This document shows positions 55,631-64,000 of a DNA stretch of 64,000 nucleotides, piece after piece. Origin of the DNA: Neomoorella stamsii (GTDB lineage: Bacteria > Bacillota > DSM-521 > Neomoorellales > Neomoorellaceae). How positions within the stretch are numbered: the stretch's first letter is position 1; every line of letters starts with the position of its first letter. The DNA lies in NCBI RefSeq assembly GCF_002995805.1, contig NZ_PVXL01000043.1:52890-116889 (forward strand). Direction: 5' to 3'. A program made the position numbers and the translations under genes. The notes beneath the pieces were generated by a model. That model worked only from the letters and a program-made list of their open reading frames with translations, searched no databases and was not told the DNA's origin.

Positions 55631-56041
55631 TCAGACGGCCCGGTGACCCAGGCCAATACCTACTTCATCCAGGTGCAGCAGGCCGATGCCAAAGAAAATG
55701 GCCACACTCAAGTGATCATGCCAGCGGGCAATGCCAATTTTACCCCCCACGTTTAAACCCAGGGCCTTGGGCATGATCTGGGACAGGGCTTCCCGGGTTG
55801 CCCCGGCAACGGCACCTTCCTCGGGGTGGGTTTCTTTAATGACCCCTTCCCTTTTGGCCGCCACTACTGCTCTTTCAACGATTTTTTGCACGGAATTGAT
55901 AAATTCACCGCCGTAATCAACGGCTGCCGCCCGGATACCATCGCCAGCAAATTCTTTCTTTAGCCGACCTTCTTCTTCCCGGTTTTCAGCAAGGGCCATC
56001 TTTATGGCCACCGCCGCCACCTTTTTACTTCCGTATTCCAT
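55631..56041 (-). CDS. HutP-family RNA-binding regulator
   Basis: 136 residues from ATG 56041 (GGTGGTG upstream). The second half resembles Bacillus HutP: INSVQKIVERAVVAAKREGV near residue 49, EEGAVAGATREALSQIM near 75, LSVAIFFGIGLLHLDEVGIG near 111 and a GLGHRAV end. HutP is a histidine- and Mg-dependent antiterminator that binds NAG motifs in RNA. Aligned by eye, the three metal-binding His of HutP are not at matching positions (nearby His are 72, 123 and 133), so its ligand may differ. It is followed by aroH and the trp operon, whose leader is rich in GAG triplets, so an aromatic-related role is suggested. Confidence 0.8.
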   Translation of the reverse strand: MEYGSKKVAAVAIKMALAENREEEGRLKKEFAGDGIRAAAVDYGGEFINSVQKIVERAVVAAKREGVIKETHPEEGAVAGATREALSQIMPKALGLNVGGKIGIARWHDHLSVAIFFGIGLLHLDEVGIGLGHRAV

Positions 56042-56071
56042 TTTTTCACCACCTGATTTTCCCATATACCG

Positions 56072-56100
56072 ATTATAATACATCCCTTTGGACCCTGCAA
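56072..56100 (-). promoter_or_regulatory. sigma-A type promoter of the HutP-family gene and aroH
   Basis: TTGCAG (56100-56095) and TATAAT (56077-56072) are 17 bp apart. The transcript start near 56065 excludes a longer reading frame beginning at 56083. Confidence 0.8.
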
Positions 56101-56165
56101 GAAGATGAAACGGGCTGGAGCAAGCCGGGTTTTAGACTTTCTCTCCGGGTAACATAGCAGGAAAC

Positions 56166-56205
56166 TTGAGGTTCGTTATCGAATATTGAGGTTCGTTATC
56201 GAATA
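56166..56205. repeat. two exact 20-bp tandem repeats upstream of trkA
   Basis: TTGAGGTTCGTTATCGAATA occurs at 56166-56185 and again at 56186-56205 without a mismatch. Each unit contains TTCG-TTAT-CGAA, a small palindrome, so two sites lie on the same face of the helix about two turns apart. They sit 60-100 bp before trkA and about 65 bp upstream of the HutP-family promoter. A paired operator is the simplest reading. Confidence 0.8.
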
Positions 56206-56263
56206 TATAGGCTCATTCTTGCCAACGGGTCCCTTTTAACACTTTTCAAAAGAGGTGCTAATC

Positions 56264-57607
56264 TTGCGCATAACTATAATCGGTGCTGGCAAAGTAGGTT
56301 TTAAGCTGGCTGAAATGCTATCATATAGCAACCATGATGTTTTAGTTATTGAGCAAGATGCAGAGAGAATCAGGGCTGTTGAAGAAAGACTGGATGTCCA
56401 AACTGTGTGCGCCAATGGTGCTAACCCTACCGTTCTTAAAGAAAACGGTATAGCAGATACGGATTTATTAGTGGCAGTGACTGAAAATGATGAGGTCAAT
56501 ATTGTTGCCAGCCTGTTTGGCAAAAAGCTAGGAGCAAAGAAAACTGTAGCCAGGATACGTAATCCTGAATACCTGTTAAATAATCAAATTGGTTTTGATA
56601 AAGACCTGGGTATTGATTTTGTTATCAATCCCGATTATGTAACAGCTAACGCTATTGCTGAATTAGTCGAAGCTCCTGAGGCCATTGAATCTGAATATTA
56701 TGCAGGTGGTAAAATTCAAATGCTAGAACTCATTCTACCACCTGGTGCCCAGGCAGTAAATAAAATGTTGAAGGATTTACCTTCGCCTAACCCTTATTTG
56801 ATTGTAGCCATTCAGCGAGGCGAAGAGATGTTAATTCCCAGGGGTGAAGATCGCCTCCTTAGTGGTGATAAAGTATTTGTCCTGGCTCCGGCCAAGCAAA
56901 TGGAACCCGTCGAGGACCTCCTGGGACAGAAACGTACCCGCGCCCAGCGGCTCGTCATTTTAGGCGGTACCAGGACGGCTTACTATTTGGCCCAAAAGCT
57001 GTTGGGTAAAAAGATTGAAATCAAGATTATTGAAAAGGACCGCCATATTTGTGAAAGTTTAAGCCACAAGCTACCCCATGTTACCATCATCCATGGCGAT
57101 GGCAGCGACTTGGGGCTTCTGCAAGAAGAAGATATTGGCCAGGCGGACGTTTTTGCTGCCGTTACCGGTGACGATAAAGTAAATTTGCTTGTATCCCTGT
57201 TAGCTAAACATCTTGGCGCCAAAAAAACTGTTGTTAAAGTCGGGCGTTCGGATTATGCCAGCCTGATGGAAAAGGTTGGAATTGATGTGGTAATTAGCCC
57301 GCGTCTCCTTACGGCAGCGACCATCTTAAAATTTGTCCGCCGCGGTCAAATTGTATCGATCAGCTTATTGGGCCAGGATAAAGCAGAGATGATCGAATTT
57401 ATCGTTCCCCAGAATTGCCGTCAGGCCAATAAGCCGATACAGCAAATCAACTTTCCCCGCCATGCTATCATCGGCGCCATTGCCAGGGGAGACGAGATAA
57501 TAATTCCCGGAGGTAACGATTATATAGCACCAGGTGATCATGTAATTGTTTTTGCCCTTCCTAAGGCTGTAACTGCCGTCCAAAATTTTTTTGGCACTAA
57601 CAGGTGA
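56264..57607 (+). CDS. trkA: Trk potassium uptake system NAD-binding subunit
   Basis: 447 residues starting at TTG 56264, 6 nt after AGAGGTG. Two RCK units: RITIIGAGKVGFKLAEMLSY at the start and LVILGGTRTAYYLAQKLLGK near residue 230 (NAD folds; the second has GGTRTA in place of GxGxxG), each followed by a TrkA-C domain (EYYAGGKIQMLELILPPGA; LLGQDKAEMIEFIVPQNCR). It gates the TrkH channel from the cytoplasm in response to nucleotides. trkH begins 8 bp downstream. Confidence 0.95.
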   Translation: MRITIIGAGKVGFKLAEMLSYSNHDVLVIEQDAERIRAVEERLDVQTVCANGANPTVLKENGIADTDLLVAVTENDEVNIVASLFGKKLGAKKTVARIRNPEYLLNNQIGFDKDLGIDFVINPDYVTANAIAELVEAPEAIESEYYAGGKIQMLELILPPGAQAVNKMLKDLPSPNPYLIVAIQRGEEMLIPRGEDRLLSGDKVFVLAPAKQMEPVEDLLGQKRTRAQRLVILGGTRTAYYLAQKLLGKKIEIKIIEKDRHICESLSHKLPHVTIIHGDGSDLGLLQEEDIGQADVFAAVTGDDKVNLLVSLLAKHLGAKKTVVKVGRSDYASLMEKVGIDVVISPRLLTAATILKFVRRGQIVSISLLGQDKAEMIEFIVPQNCRQANKPIQQINFPRHAIIGAIARGDEIIIPGGNDYIAPGDHVIVFALPKAVTAVQNFFGTNR

Positions 57608-57615
57608 AGTGAAAA

Positions 57616-59064
57616 ATGCGCTGCAGAGTGGTCCTCCAGCTTTTGGGGAAAGTTATAATTTTAATTGGGTTGGCTTTGCTGATTCCCCTGGTATTAGCCC
57701 TTTATTTCCGGGAAAAGGATTGGTTGGCCTTTACTTACAGTGCCGCGATAACCCTGGCCGTAGGCATCCCTTTAAGTTACTGGCCCTGTCATAATGGCGA
57801 GATCCGTCGCCGTGAGGGTTATGCGGTAGTTGCCTTAAGTTGGGTGGCAGCTGCAATCTTTGGTAGTTTGCCTTACATTTTTGCCGGTACCTTTCCTAAT
57901 TTTGCCGATGCCATCTTTGAAACAATTTCCGGGTTTACTACTACCGGCGCTAGTGTGATGACCGACATTGAAGCCCATTCCCGCTCTATTCTTTTCTGGC
58001 GTAGTCTTACCCACTGGCTCGGTGGCATGGGAATAGTGGTCCTTTTTGTTGCCCTTCTTTCCCAGTTAGGTTCCGGAGGATTACAAATGATCCAGGCCGA
58101 AGCTCCCGGTCCGGTTACAGAGAAAATAAAGCCACGTATCCAGGAAACGGCGATAATCCTCTGGCTGACCTATATTATCCTTTCCGCCCTGGAAATTTTA
58201 CTCCTCTTATTCTCAGGTATGCCTTTATACGAAGCCGTTGTCCATACTTTCGGGACCATGGCTACAGGGGGCTTTTCCACCAAAAATGCCAGTATTGGCT
58301 ATTATAACAGTCCCCTTATACAGTGGATTATTATTATCTTTATGTTTTTGGCCGGTGTTAATTTTGCCCTTTATTACCAGGCCGTGAAGCTCAGGAATCC
58401 CTTTTATTTCTGGCTTAACCCGGAGTTTAAATTATATAGTGCTATAATTTTGGCAGCCTTTATCATTATTGTTGTTGATCTATCCCTGGCAGGTTTTAAG
58501 CCGGGAGAAAATCTCTTGCGCATGGCTGCCTTCCAGGTAGTTTCTATCGTTACTACCACGGGCTATGCTACGGTGGACTTTAATCAATGGCCTAACCTAT
58601 CACGTACCCTGCTCTTTTTGTTAATGTTTGTGGGAGGCTGCACCGGTTCAACAGGCGGTTCAATTAAAGTAGGGCGTCTGATGGTGTTATTAAAAAATGG
58701 TATCGCAGAACTATTTCGTGCCGTTCATCCCCACGCCGTAGTACCAGTTCGTTTTAGCAATGTAGGCATAGTAAAGGAGCCTTTAGTGTTAAATATCCTC
58801 CAATTTATAGGGTTCTATCTGCTGTTGTTTGCCCTGGGTACCTTACTCATGTCTTTAACACCTCTTAAATTAGAAGAAGCAGCCAGTGCAGTGGCAGCTA
58901 CTTTGGGGAACGTTGGCCCCGGCCTGGGCGCTGTTGGCCCGGCCCAGAACTATGCCCATTTACCTGCAGCAGCCAAGTATTTACTATCATGGTTGATGCT
59001 TGTTGGCCGTTTAGAAATATATACGATCCTGGTTCTATTTTTACGAACAACGTGGCGGGGGTAA
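57616..59064 (+). CDS. trkH: Trk potassium uptake system membrane subunit
   Basis: 482 residues with about ten membrane segments and four pore-loop repeats: ISGFTTTGASVMTDIEAHS near residue 110, FGTMATGGFSTKNASIGYY near 212, VVSIVTTTGYATVDFNQWP near 307 and AATLGNVGPGLGAVGP near 425. The Gly of each repeat lines the selectivity filter. It takes up K+ with TrkA. A bidirectional terminator follows. Confidence 0.95.
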   Translation: MRCRVVLQLLGKVIILIGLALLIPLVLALYFREKDWLAFTYSAAITLAVGIPLSYWPCHNGEIRRREGYAVVALSWVAAAIFGSLPYIFAGTFPNFADAIFETISGFTTTGASVMTDIEAHSRSILFWRSLTHWLGGMGIVVLFVALLSQLGSGGLQMIQAEAPGPVTEKIKPRIQETAIILWLTYIILSALEILLLLFSGMPLYEAVVHTFGTMATGGFSTKNASIGYYNSPLIQWIIIIFMFLAGVNFALYYQAVKLRNPFYFWLNPEFKLYSAIILAAFIIIVVDLSLAGFKPGENLLRMAAFQVVSIVTTTGYATVDFNQWPNLSRTLLFLLMFVGGCTGSTGGSIKVGRLMVLLKNGIAELFRAVHPHAVVPVRFSNVGIVKEPLVLNILQFIGFYLLLFALGTLLMSLTPLKLEEAASAVAATLGNVGPGLGAVGPAQNYAHLPAAAKYLLSWLMLVGRLEIYTILVLFLRTTWRG

Positions 59065-59103
59065 GGGTTTTGGGAGAATGGTGCTTGATAATTTTTCCCT
59101 AGA

Positions 59104-59139
59104 AAAAAGCCCTTGTCCCCACGTGGGATAAGGGCTTTT
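59104..59139. terminator. bidirectional terminator between trkH and hppA
   Basis: AAAAGCCCTTGTCCC and GGGATAAGGGCTTTT pair, with T runs on both strands. It ends trkH on the plus strand and hppA on the minus strand. Confidence 0.92.
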
Positions 59140-59182
59140 AAGCGCTGATGTCGCTTACGATTCTTACCGGTTAGCACAACCC

Positions 59183-61201
59183 TTATAGTTGCATAAACAA
59201 AGGCGCAAACACCAGGGAAACAATGGTCATAAGCTTAATTAAAATGTTCATGGCCGGCCCTGATGTATCTTTAAATGGATCGCCTACAGTATCCCCATTG
59301 ACGGCCGCTGCATGGGCCGGCGAACCTTTACCGCCGAAGTTCCCGCCTTCAATATACTTCTTAGCGTTATCCCAGGCCCCGCCAGCATTAGCCATCATTA
59401 CTGCCAGTAAAAAGCCTGTTACCGTAGCTCCGGCAAGCAGGCCGCCCAGGGCTTCTTTACCAAGGCCCGGGATCAATCCTACTGCCAGAGGAACCACAAC
59501 GGCCAGTAATCCAGGGATAATCATTTCTTTCAAGGCTGCTCCGGTACTGATGGCTACACAACGGGCATAATCCGGCCGGGCTTTACCTTCCATTAAACCC
59601 GGAATGGATTTAAACTGCCGGCGCACCTCTTCAATCATATGGAAGGCAGCCCGCCCCACTGCCTTCATTGTCAAGGCACCAAAGAGAAAAGGGAGCATGC
59701 CGCCGATAAAGAGGCCGCTCACCACTTTAGGATCAGTAAGGTCAATAGTCGTAATCCTGGCAGCAGCCGTGTAGGCAGAAAACAGGGCCAGAGCTGTTAA
59801 CGCTGCCGAGCCAATGGCAAAACCTTTACCAATGGCAGCAGTAGTATTGCCAACTGAATCCAGGGCATCGGTAATCTTGCGTACTTTAGGATCCAGTTCC
59901 GCCATTTCGGCAATGCCGCCAGCATTATCGGCAATAGGTCCATAGGCATCCACTGCTACCGTGGTTCCGGTGGTAGACAGCATCCCTACTGCCGCCAGGG
60001 CAATGCCGTAGAGGCCAGCAAAATGGTAGGCAGCAAGGATAGCAATGATAATTACCAGAATGGGTAAAACGGTACTCAGCATACCGGTACTCAGACCTTC
60101 AATAATATTGGTGGCAGTACCCGTTTGGGAAGCTTTGGCAATTTCTTTCACCGGTTCATAATCGCCGGAAGTATAATATTCGGTAATGCGGCCAATGAGA
60201 ACTCCGGCAATAAGACCGGCTATGGTGGCTATAAATACCCCCAGGGAAGTATAGGTAGCAGAACCGACAACAAATTGAGAAGGTAACAGGCGGGTAGCCA
60301 GGAATGTACCTATAATCGCCAGGATACTCGCTACCATGGTGCCGGTATTTAAAGCCTGCTGGGCATTGGCCCCCTCGCTGGTCCGGACAAAGAAGGCGCC
60401 GATAATGGAAGATAAAATGCCGGCAGCGGCAATCATCAGGGGTACCAGGGTACCATTGGGGATATTTAAAGTTGCCGCCAGGGCAATACCGGAGATAACT
60501 GAACCAACGTACGATTCAAAAAGATCCGCTCCCATACCGGCTACGTCGCCAACATTATCGCCGACGTTATCGGCAATCACAGCAGGGTTACGAGGGTCAT
60601 CTTCCGGTATACCAGCTTCAACTTTACCTACCAGGTCCGCGCCAACGTCAGCCGCCTTGGTGTAAATACCACCTCCCACCCGGGCAAAAAGGGCAATGGA
60701 GCTGGCCCCCAGGGCGAAGCCATTGACGATACTGGGATTTTTAAAAATGAGATTAACAATACCAAGGCCTAAAAGGCCAAGACCCACTACAGCCATACCC
60801 ATGACTGAACCGCCGGAAAAGGCTATCTCCAGGGCAGCGTTGGAACTGTGGCGGGCAGCATTGGCCGTCCGGACGTTGGCCCTGGTAGCAACCTGCATAC
60901 CAATATAGCCGGCGCCAATAGAGCAAAGGGTTCCGGCCACATAAGCAACGGCCGTTACCGGCTGCATGCTTTCAGCGCCCTGGGTAACAAGGCCGGTAAT
61001 TACGATTAGAGCCGCCATACCCAGAACAAAAAAGAACAACGTACGGTATTCCCTCATTAAAAAAGCCATGGCCCCTTCGTGGATGGCTGCCGCTATTTCC
61101 TGCATGCGCGCGTTCCCTGGATCGGCCCTGTTAATCTTGTTGGTGAGGTAAAAAGCAAACACAAGTGCCAGTATCCCTGCTACAGGTGCTATGAGTTCCA
61201 C
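59183..61201 (-). CDS. hppA: membrane-bound, ion-pumping pyrophosphatase (K+-dependent type)
   Basis: 672 residues starting at GTG 61201, about 16 membrane segments. Substrate-site motifs: [20 protein letters not shown] near residue 178, [20 protein letters not shown] near 213 and [16 protein letters not shown] near 612. The [11 protein letters not shown] segment near residue 460 carries Ala where K+-independent enzymes have Lys, so it should need K+. In Moorella thermoacetica a Na+-pumping pyrophosphatase of this class has been described; whether Na+ or H+ is moved here is inferred. Convergent with trkAH. Confidence 0.95.
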   Translation of the reverse strand: MELIAPVAGILALVFAFYLTNKINRADPGNARMQEIAAAIHEGAMAFLMREYRTLFFFVLGMAALIVITGLVTQGAESMQPVTAVAYVAGTLCSIGAGYIGMQVATRANVRTANAARHSSNAALEIAFSGGSVMGMAVVGLGLLGLGIVNLIFKNPSIVNGFALGASSIALFARVGGGIYTKAADVGADLVGKVEAGIPEDDPRNPAVIADNVGDNVGDVAGMGADLFESYVGSVISGIALAATLNIPNGTLVPLMIAAAGILSSIIGAFFVRTSEGANAQQALNTGTMVASILAIIGTFLATRLLPSQFVVGSATYTSLGVFIATIAGLIAGVLIGRITEYYTSGDYEPVKEIAKASQTGTATNIIEGLSTGMLSTVLPILVIIIAILAAYHFAGLYGIALAAVGMLSTTGTTVAVDAYGPIADNAGGIAEMAELDPKVRKITDALDSVGNTTAAIGKGFAIGSAALTALALFSAYTAAARITTIDLTDPKVVSGLFIGGMLPFLFGALTMKAVGRAAFHMIEEVRRQFKSIPGLMEGKARPDYARCVAISTGAALKEMIIPGLLAVVVPLAVGLIPGLGKEALGGLLAGATVTGFLLAVMMANAGGAWDNAKKYIEGGNFGGKGSPAHAAAVNGDTVGDPFKDTSGPAMNILIKLMTIVSLVFAPLFMQL

Positions 61202-61298
61202 AAAACTTCCTCCCCTTCGAAAAATTTTACTTTAGCCGCTTTTATTATTACCAAATTATTCCTTAGCCACTCCTTTCACCAAGGAAAATTAATGATTA

Positions 61299-61323
61299 AA
61301 GCCCCGGGAAATTCCCAGGGCTT
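61299..61323 (-). terminator. probable terminator after ilvC
   Basis: On the minus strand AAGCCCTGGG pairs with CCCGGGGCTT (one T-G) around a 5-nt loop, followed by TAATCATTAATTTT, a diffuse T tract. Confidence 0.65.
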
Positions 61324-61352
61324 CCCAGACCCCGTTTGCTTCCCTGACTGCT

Positions 61353-62378
<1,026 letters not shown>

Positions 62379-62466
62379 TCACCTCCTGTAAAATGTATTA
62401 AACTTACATATTCGCACCTGACGCGGAAATTCCTGCCCGGGGAGTAAAATTCAACGTTTTTTGATC

Positions 62467-62997
62467 TTAGTATTCGATCCCTTTCCTGGCCTTTATCCCC
62501 TTTTCGTAAGGATGTTTTACCTGGCGCATTTCCGTTACCAGGTCGGCGGCAGCAATAATCCCCGCCGGGGCATTGCGGCCGGTGAGGACGACTTCCACCT
62601 GCGGCGGCCGCTCCGCCAGGAAAGCCAGGACTTCTTCTTCTGTTAACAGGCCGAAATAAAGGGCGTTGTTTATTTCATCCAGGATCAGGATGTCCACCCT
62701 GCCGCCAAGCATGGCTTCCCGGGCAAAGGCCAGGGCCGCCCTGGCCTGCTCGTAATCTTCAGGCCTGGCGCCGCCCCGGTGGATGAAACCTTTGCGGCCA
62801 AAGGTTTTTACTTCTACCTCCGGCGCAAGCCGCGGGAAGGCCTTATGTTCGCCGTAGTCAGGCGTTTTCATAAACTGGACAATCAGTACCTTGAGCCCGT
62901 GCCCGCAGGCCCTTAAGGCCAGGCCAAAGGCGGCCGTACTCTTGCCTTTAGCCTCGCCAGTATAGACCTGGACCAGCCCCTGCTCTAAACCTGCCAA
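62467..62997 (-). CDS. cobO: cob(I)alamin adenosyltransferase, CobO/BtuR class
   Basis: 176 residues starting at TTG 62997 after GGAGGG. P-loop variant VYTGEAKGKSTAAFGLALRA near residue 10, VLIVQFMKTPDYGEHKAFPR near 35, and DILILDEINNALYFGLLTEE near 100, ending with the typical EMRQVKHPYEKGIKARKGIE. It adenosylates corrinoids. A corrinoid-rich acetogen needs this activity. No other cob gene is adjacent. Confidence 0.94.
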   Translation of the reverse strand: MAGLEQGLVQVYTGEAKGKSTAAFGLALRACGHGLKVLIVQFMKTPDYGEHKAFPRLAPEVEVKTFGRKGFIHRGGARPEDYEQARAALAFAREAMLGGRVDILILDEINNALYFGLLTEEEVLAFLAERPPQVEVVLTGRNAPAGIIAAADLVTEMRQVKHPYEKGIKARKGIEY

Positions 62998-63047
62998 ATG
63001 CTTTCCCTCCTCTCTTTTTCACCTTATTTTACCACACCAGTATCCTT

Positions 63048-63779
63048 TCAGCGAGGAGGAAAATCTAAACCCACCAGGCGATACAGCCGGGCTACTTCGG
63101 CAGGTGTAAGGCTGCGATATTCTCCCGGTTTTAACCCTTTCAGGGTGAGAAAGGCAAATTTTATGCGTTTCAGCCAGATTACAGGGTGACCTACTGTGGC
63201 CAGCATGCGTCTTACTTCTCGTTTGCGTCCTTCCCGCAGAGTTAATTCCAGCAGGGCATTACCCTGGTTAACCCGGCGGATCCGTACGCCCGACGGGGCG
63301 GTCAGGCCATCTTCCAGCTTGACACCCCGGCGTAAATGGGTAATAGTATTAGCATCCGGCACTCCTTTTACCAGGGCCAGATAAGTTTTAGGTATACGAT
63401 AGCGCGGGTGGGTGAGCCTTAAGGTCAATTCTCCATCATTGGTAAGTAATAAAAGGCCTTCGGTAGCATAATCCAGGCGGCCGACAGGATATAATCTAGC
63501 AGTTATGTCCTTGACCAGGTCAATGACTTTAGGCCGCCCCTGGGGGTCAGAGACCGTTGTTACATAGCCGGGCGGCTTATATAGTAAGACATAAATTTTC
63601 TCTCCCGGCCCGGTAACAGGCCGGCCATCAACAGTTACCTCGTCCTGGCCCGGCTCTATTCTTAGACCCATAGCCGTCACAATTTGGCCATTGACCCTTA
63701 CCCGGCCGGCCCGGATCATCTCCTCGGCATGACGCCGGGAAGCCACCCCCGCCCGGGCCAGGTATTTTTGTAAACGCAT
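63048..63779 (-). CDS. rluB: 23S rRNA pseudouridine synthase, RluB/RsuA family
   Basis: 243 residues. S4 RNA-binding domain at the start (LQKYLARAGVASRRHAEEMI), catalytic Asp in PVGRLDYATEGLLLLTNDG near residue 100, and LTLREGRKREVRRMLATVG near 190. Length and the S4 domain fit RluB, which modifies 23S rRNA near position 2605; RsuA or RluF cannot be fully excluded. Transcribed away from the last 220 bp of the window. Confidence 0.92.
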   Translation of the reverse strand: MRLQKYLARAGVASRRHAEEMIRAGRVRVNGQIVTAMGLRIEPGQDEVTVDGRPVTGPGEKIYVLLYKPPGYVTTVSDPQGRPKVIDLVKDITARLYPVGRLDYATEGLLLLTNDGELTLRLTHPRYRIPKTYLALVKGVPDANTITHLRRGVKLEDGLTAPSGVRIRRVNQGNALLELTLREGRKREVRRMLATVGHPVIWLKRIKFAFLTLKGLKPGEYRSLTPAEVARLYRLVGLDFPPR

Positions 63780-63898
63780 AAAAGCCCTCCGGTAACGTTA
63801 TTATGCTATCACAATTCCCCTTATAAAAGCAATAGTGCTACACTATTTTTTACGAAGCATTCCTGTAATGAATTAAGGTAGGTGTTGCCAATAAAAAA

Positions 63899-63949
63899 GC
63901 CTCCTGGTAAAAAAATAATAGACCAAAACAAACAAACCAACCAGGAGGC
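63899..63949. repeat. 10-bp inverted repeat covering a ribosome binding site
   Basis: GCCTCCTGGT (63899-63908) and ACCAGGAGGC (63940-63949) are perfect inverted copies 31 bp apart. The right copy contains AGGAGG in front of an ATG at 63960, so pairing in RNA would hide it. On the minus strand the same hairpin is followed by seven T and could act as a terminator. Confidence 0.6.
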
Positions 63950-63959
63950 GAGAAACCGA

Positions 63960-64000
63960 ATGAATGAGGTGCAAAAGAAATTACTGGTCCATGGTGATGT
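63960..64000 (+). CDS. start of an unidentified gene cut by the window edge
   Basis: ATG 63960 lies 11 nt after AGGAGG and reads MNEVQKKLLVHGD before the window ends; a second frame from ATG 63964 is also open. Fourteen codons do not allow identification. The inverted repeat in front and its isolation suggest a mobile-element gene as one option, but this is speculative. Confidence 0.3.
   Translation, partial: MNEVQKKLLVHGD

Noticed and set aside
56101..56263. Possible cyclic-di-AMP riboswitch before trkA
   Set aside because: The region lacks the conserved ydaO-type core; only the tandem 20-bp repeat is seen.

Overview
The window looks like chromosomal DNA of a thermophilic, spore-forming, strictly anaerobic acetogen of the Moorella group (Clostridium thermoaceticum lineage). 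This rests on three things seen in the sequence: the divergent rbo-rub / rbr-fprA-hrb oxidative-stress cluster described for that organism, sporulation genes (spoIVA, spoIIP), and clostridial arrangements such as an IspH-ribosomal protein S1 fusion and a membrane pyrophosphatase. The species name is an inference. No rRNA, tRNA or CRISPR array was seen. The only hint of a mobile element is a possible open frame at the right edge.

Regions. (1) 1-3950: oxygen and peroxide defence. A truncated rubrerythrin-like gene, a small rubredoxin-like protein, rubredoxin and desulfoferrodoxin lie on the minus strand, and rubrerythrin, flavodiiron protein and high-molecular-weight rubredoxin on the plus strand. 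(2) 4032-11290: nitrogen assimilation on the minus strand. An ANTAR response regulator is followed by glutamine synthetase and a glutamate synthase split into amidotransferase, FMN/Fe-S core, polyferredoxin, FAD subunit and GXGXG subunit. (3) 11424-16966: a plus-strand island with a P-loop ATPase, three glycosyltransferases, a camelysin/TasA-like protein and an unknown protein. (4) 17017-21000: two more glutamine synthetases, each behind a structured leader, around a DUF1614 membrane protein. (5) 21010-28772: a LysM protein and a SAM-riboswitch operon metY-metX-hom-thrC-thrB-lysC. (6) 28786-38715: a FadR-type regulator, spoIVA, gpsA, plsY, der, a DUF512 protein, two DUF3189 proteins, spoIIP and a second DUF1614 protein. 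(7) 38889-56100: isoprenoid, translation and aromatic amino-acid genes ending upstream at trpEGDCFBA, aroH and a HutP-family gene. (8) 56166-64000: trkA-trkH, a membrane pyrophosphatase, ilvC, a cobalamin adenosyltransferase, an rRNA pseudouridine synthase and the start of a possible further gene.

The most interesting content is RNA-level regulation. First, the ANTAR regulator gene and all three glutamine synthetase genes have leader hairpins with a six-base loop carrying A at position 1 and G at position 4, the recognition rule known for ANTAR proteins. In two glnA leaders such a hairpin overlaps the left arm of an intrinsic terminator, and in the third its outer stem does. This suggests a local antitermination network for ammonia assimilation. 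Second, the trp operon leader carries eight (T/G)AG triplets spaced 2-4 nt, an antiterminator that overlaps two of them, and a terminator: the layout of a TRAP-controlled attenuator. A HutP-family RNA-binding protein gene sits two genes upstream. Third, aroF has its own promoter and a leader with an 8-nt periodic CAG repeat ahead of another terminator hairpin.

Metabolically, the aromatic block holds DAHP synthase, EPSP synthase, prephenate dehydratase and dehydrogenase, chorismate mutase and all trp genes. The Met/Thr block branches from aspartate semialdehyde. Together with the nitrogen genes this is mostly an amino-acid biosynthesis segment, interleaved with spore-formation and cell-surface functions.
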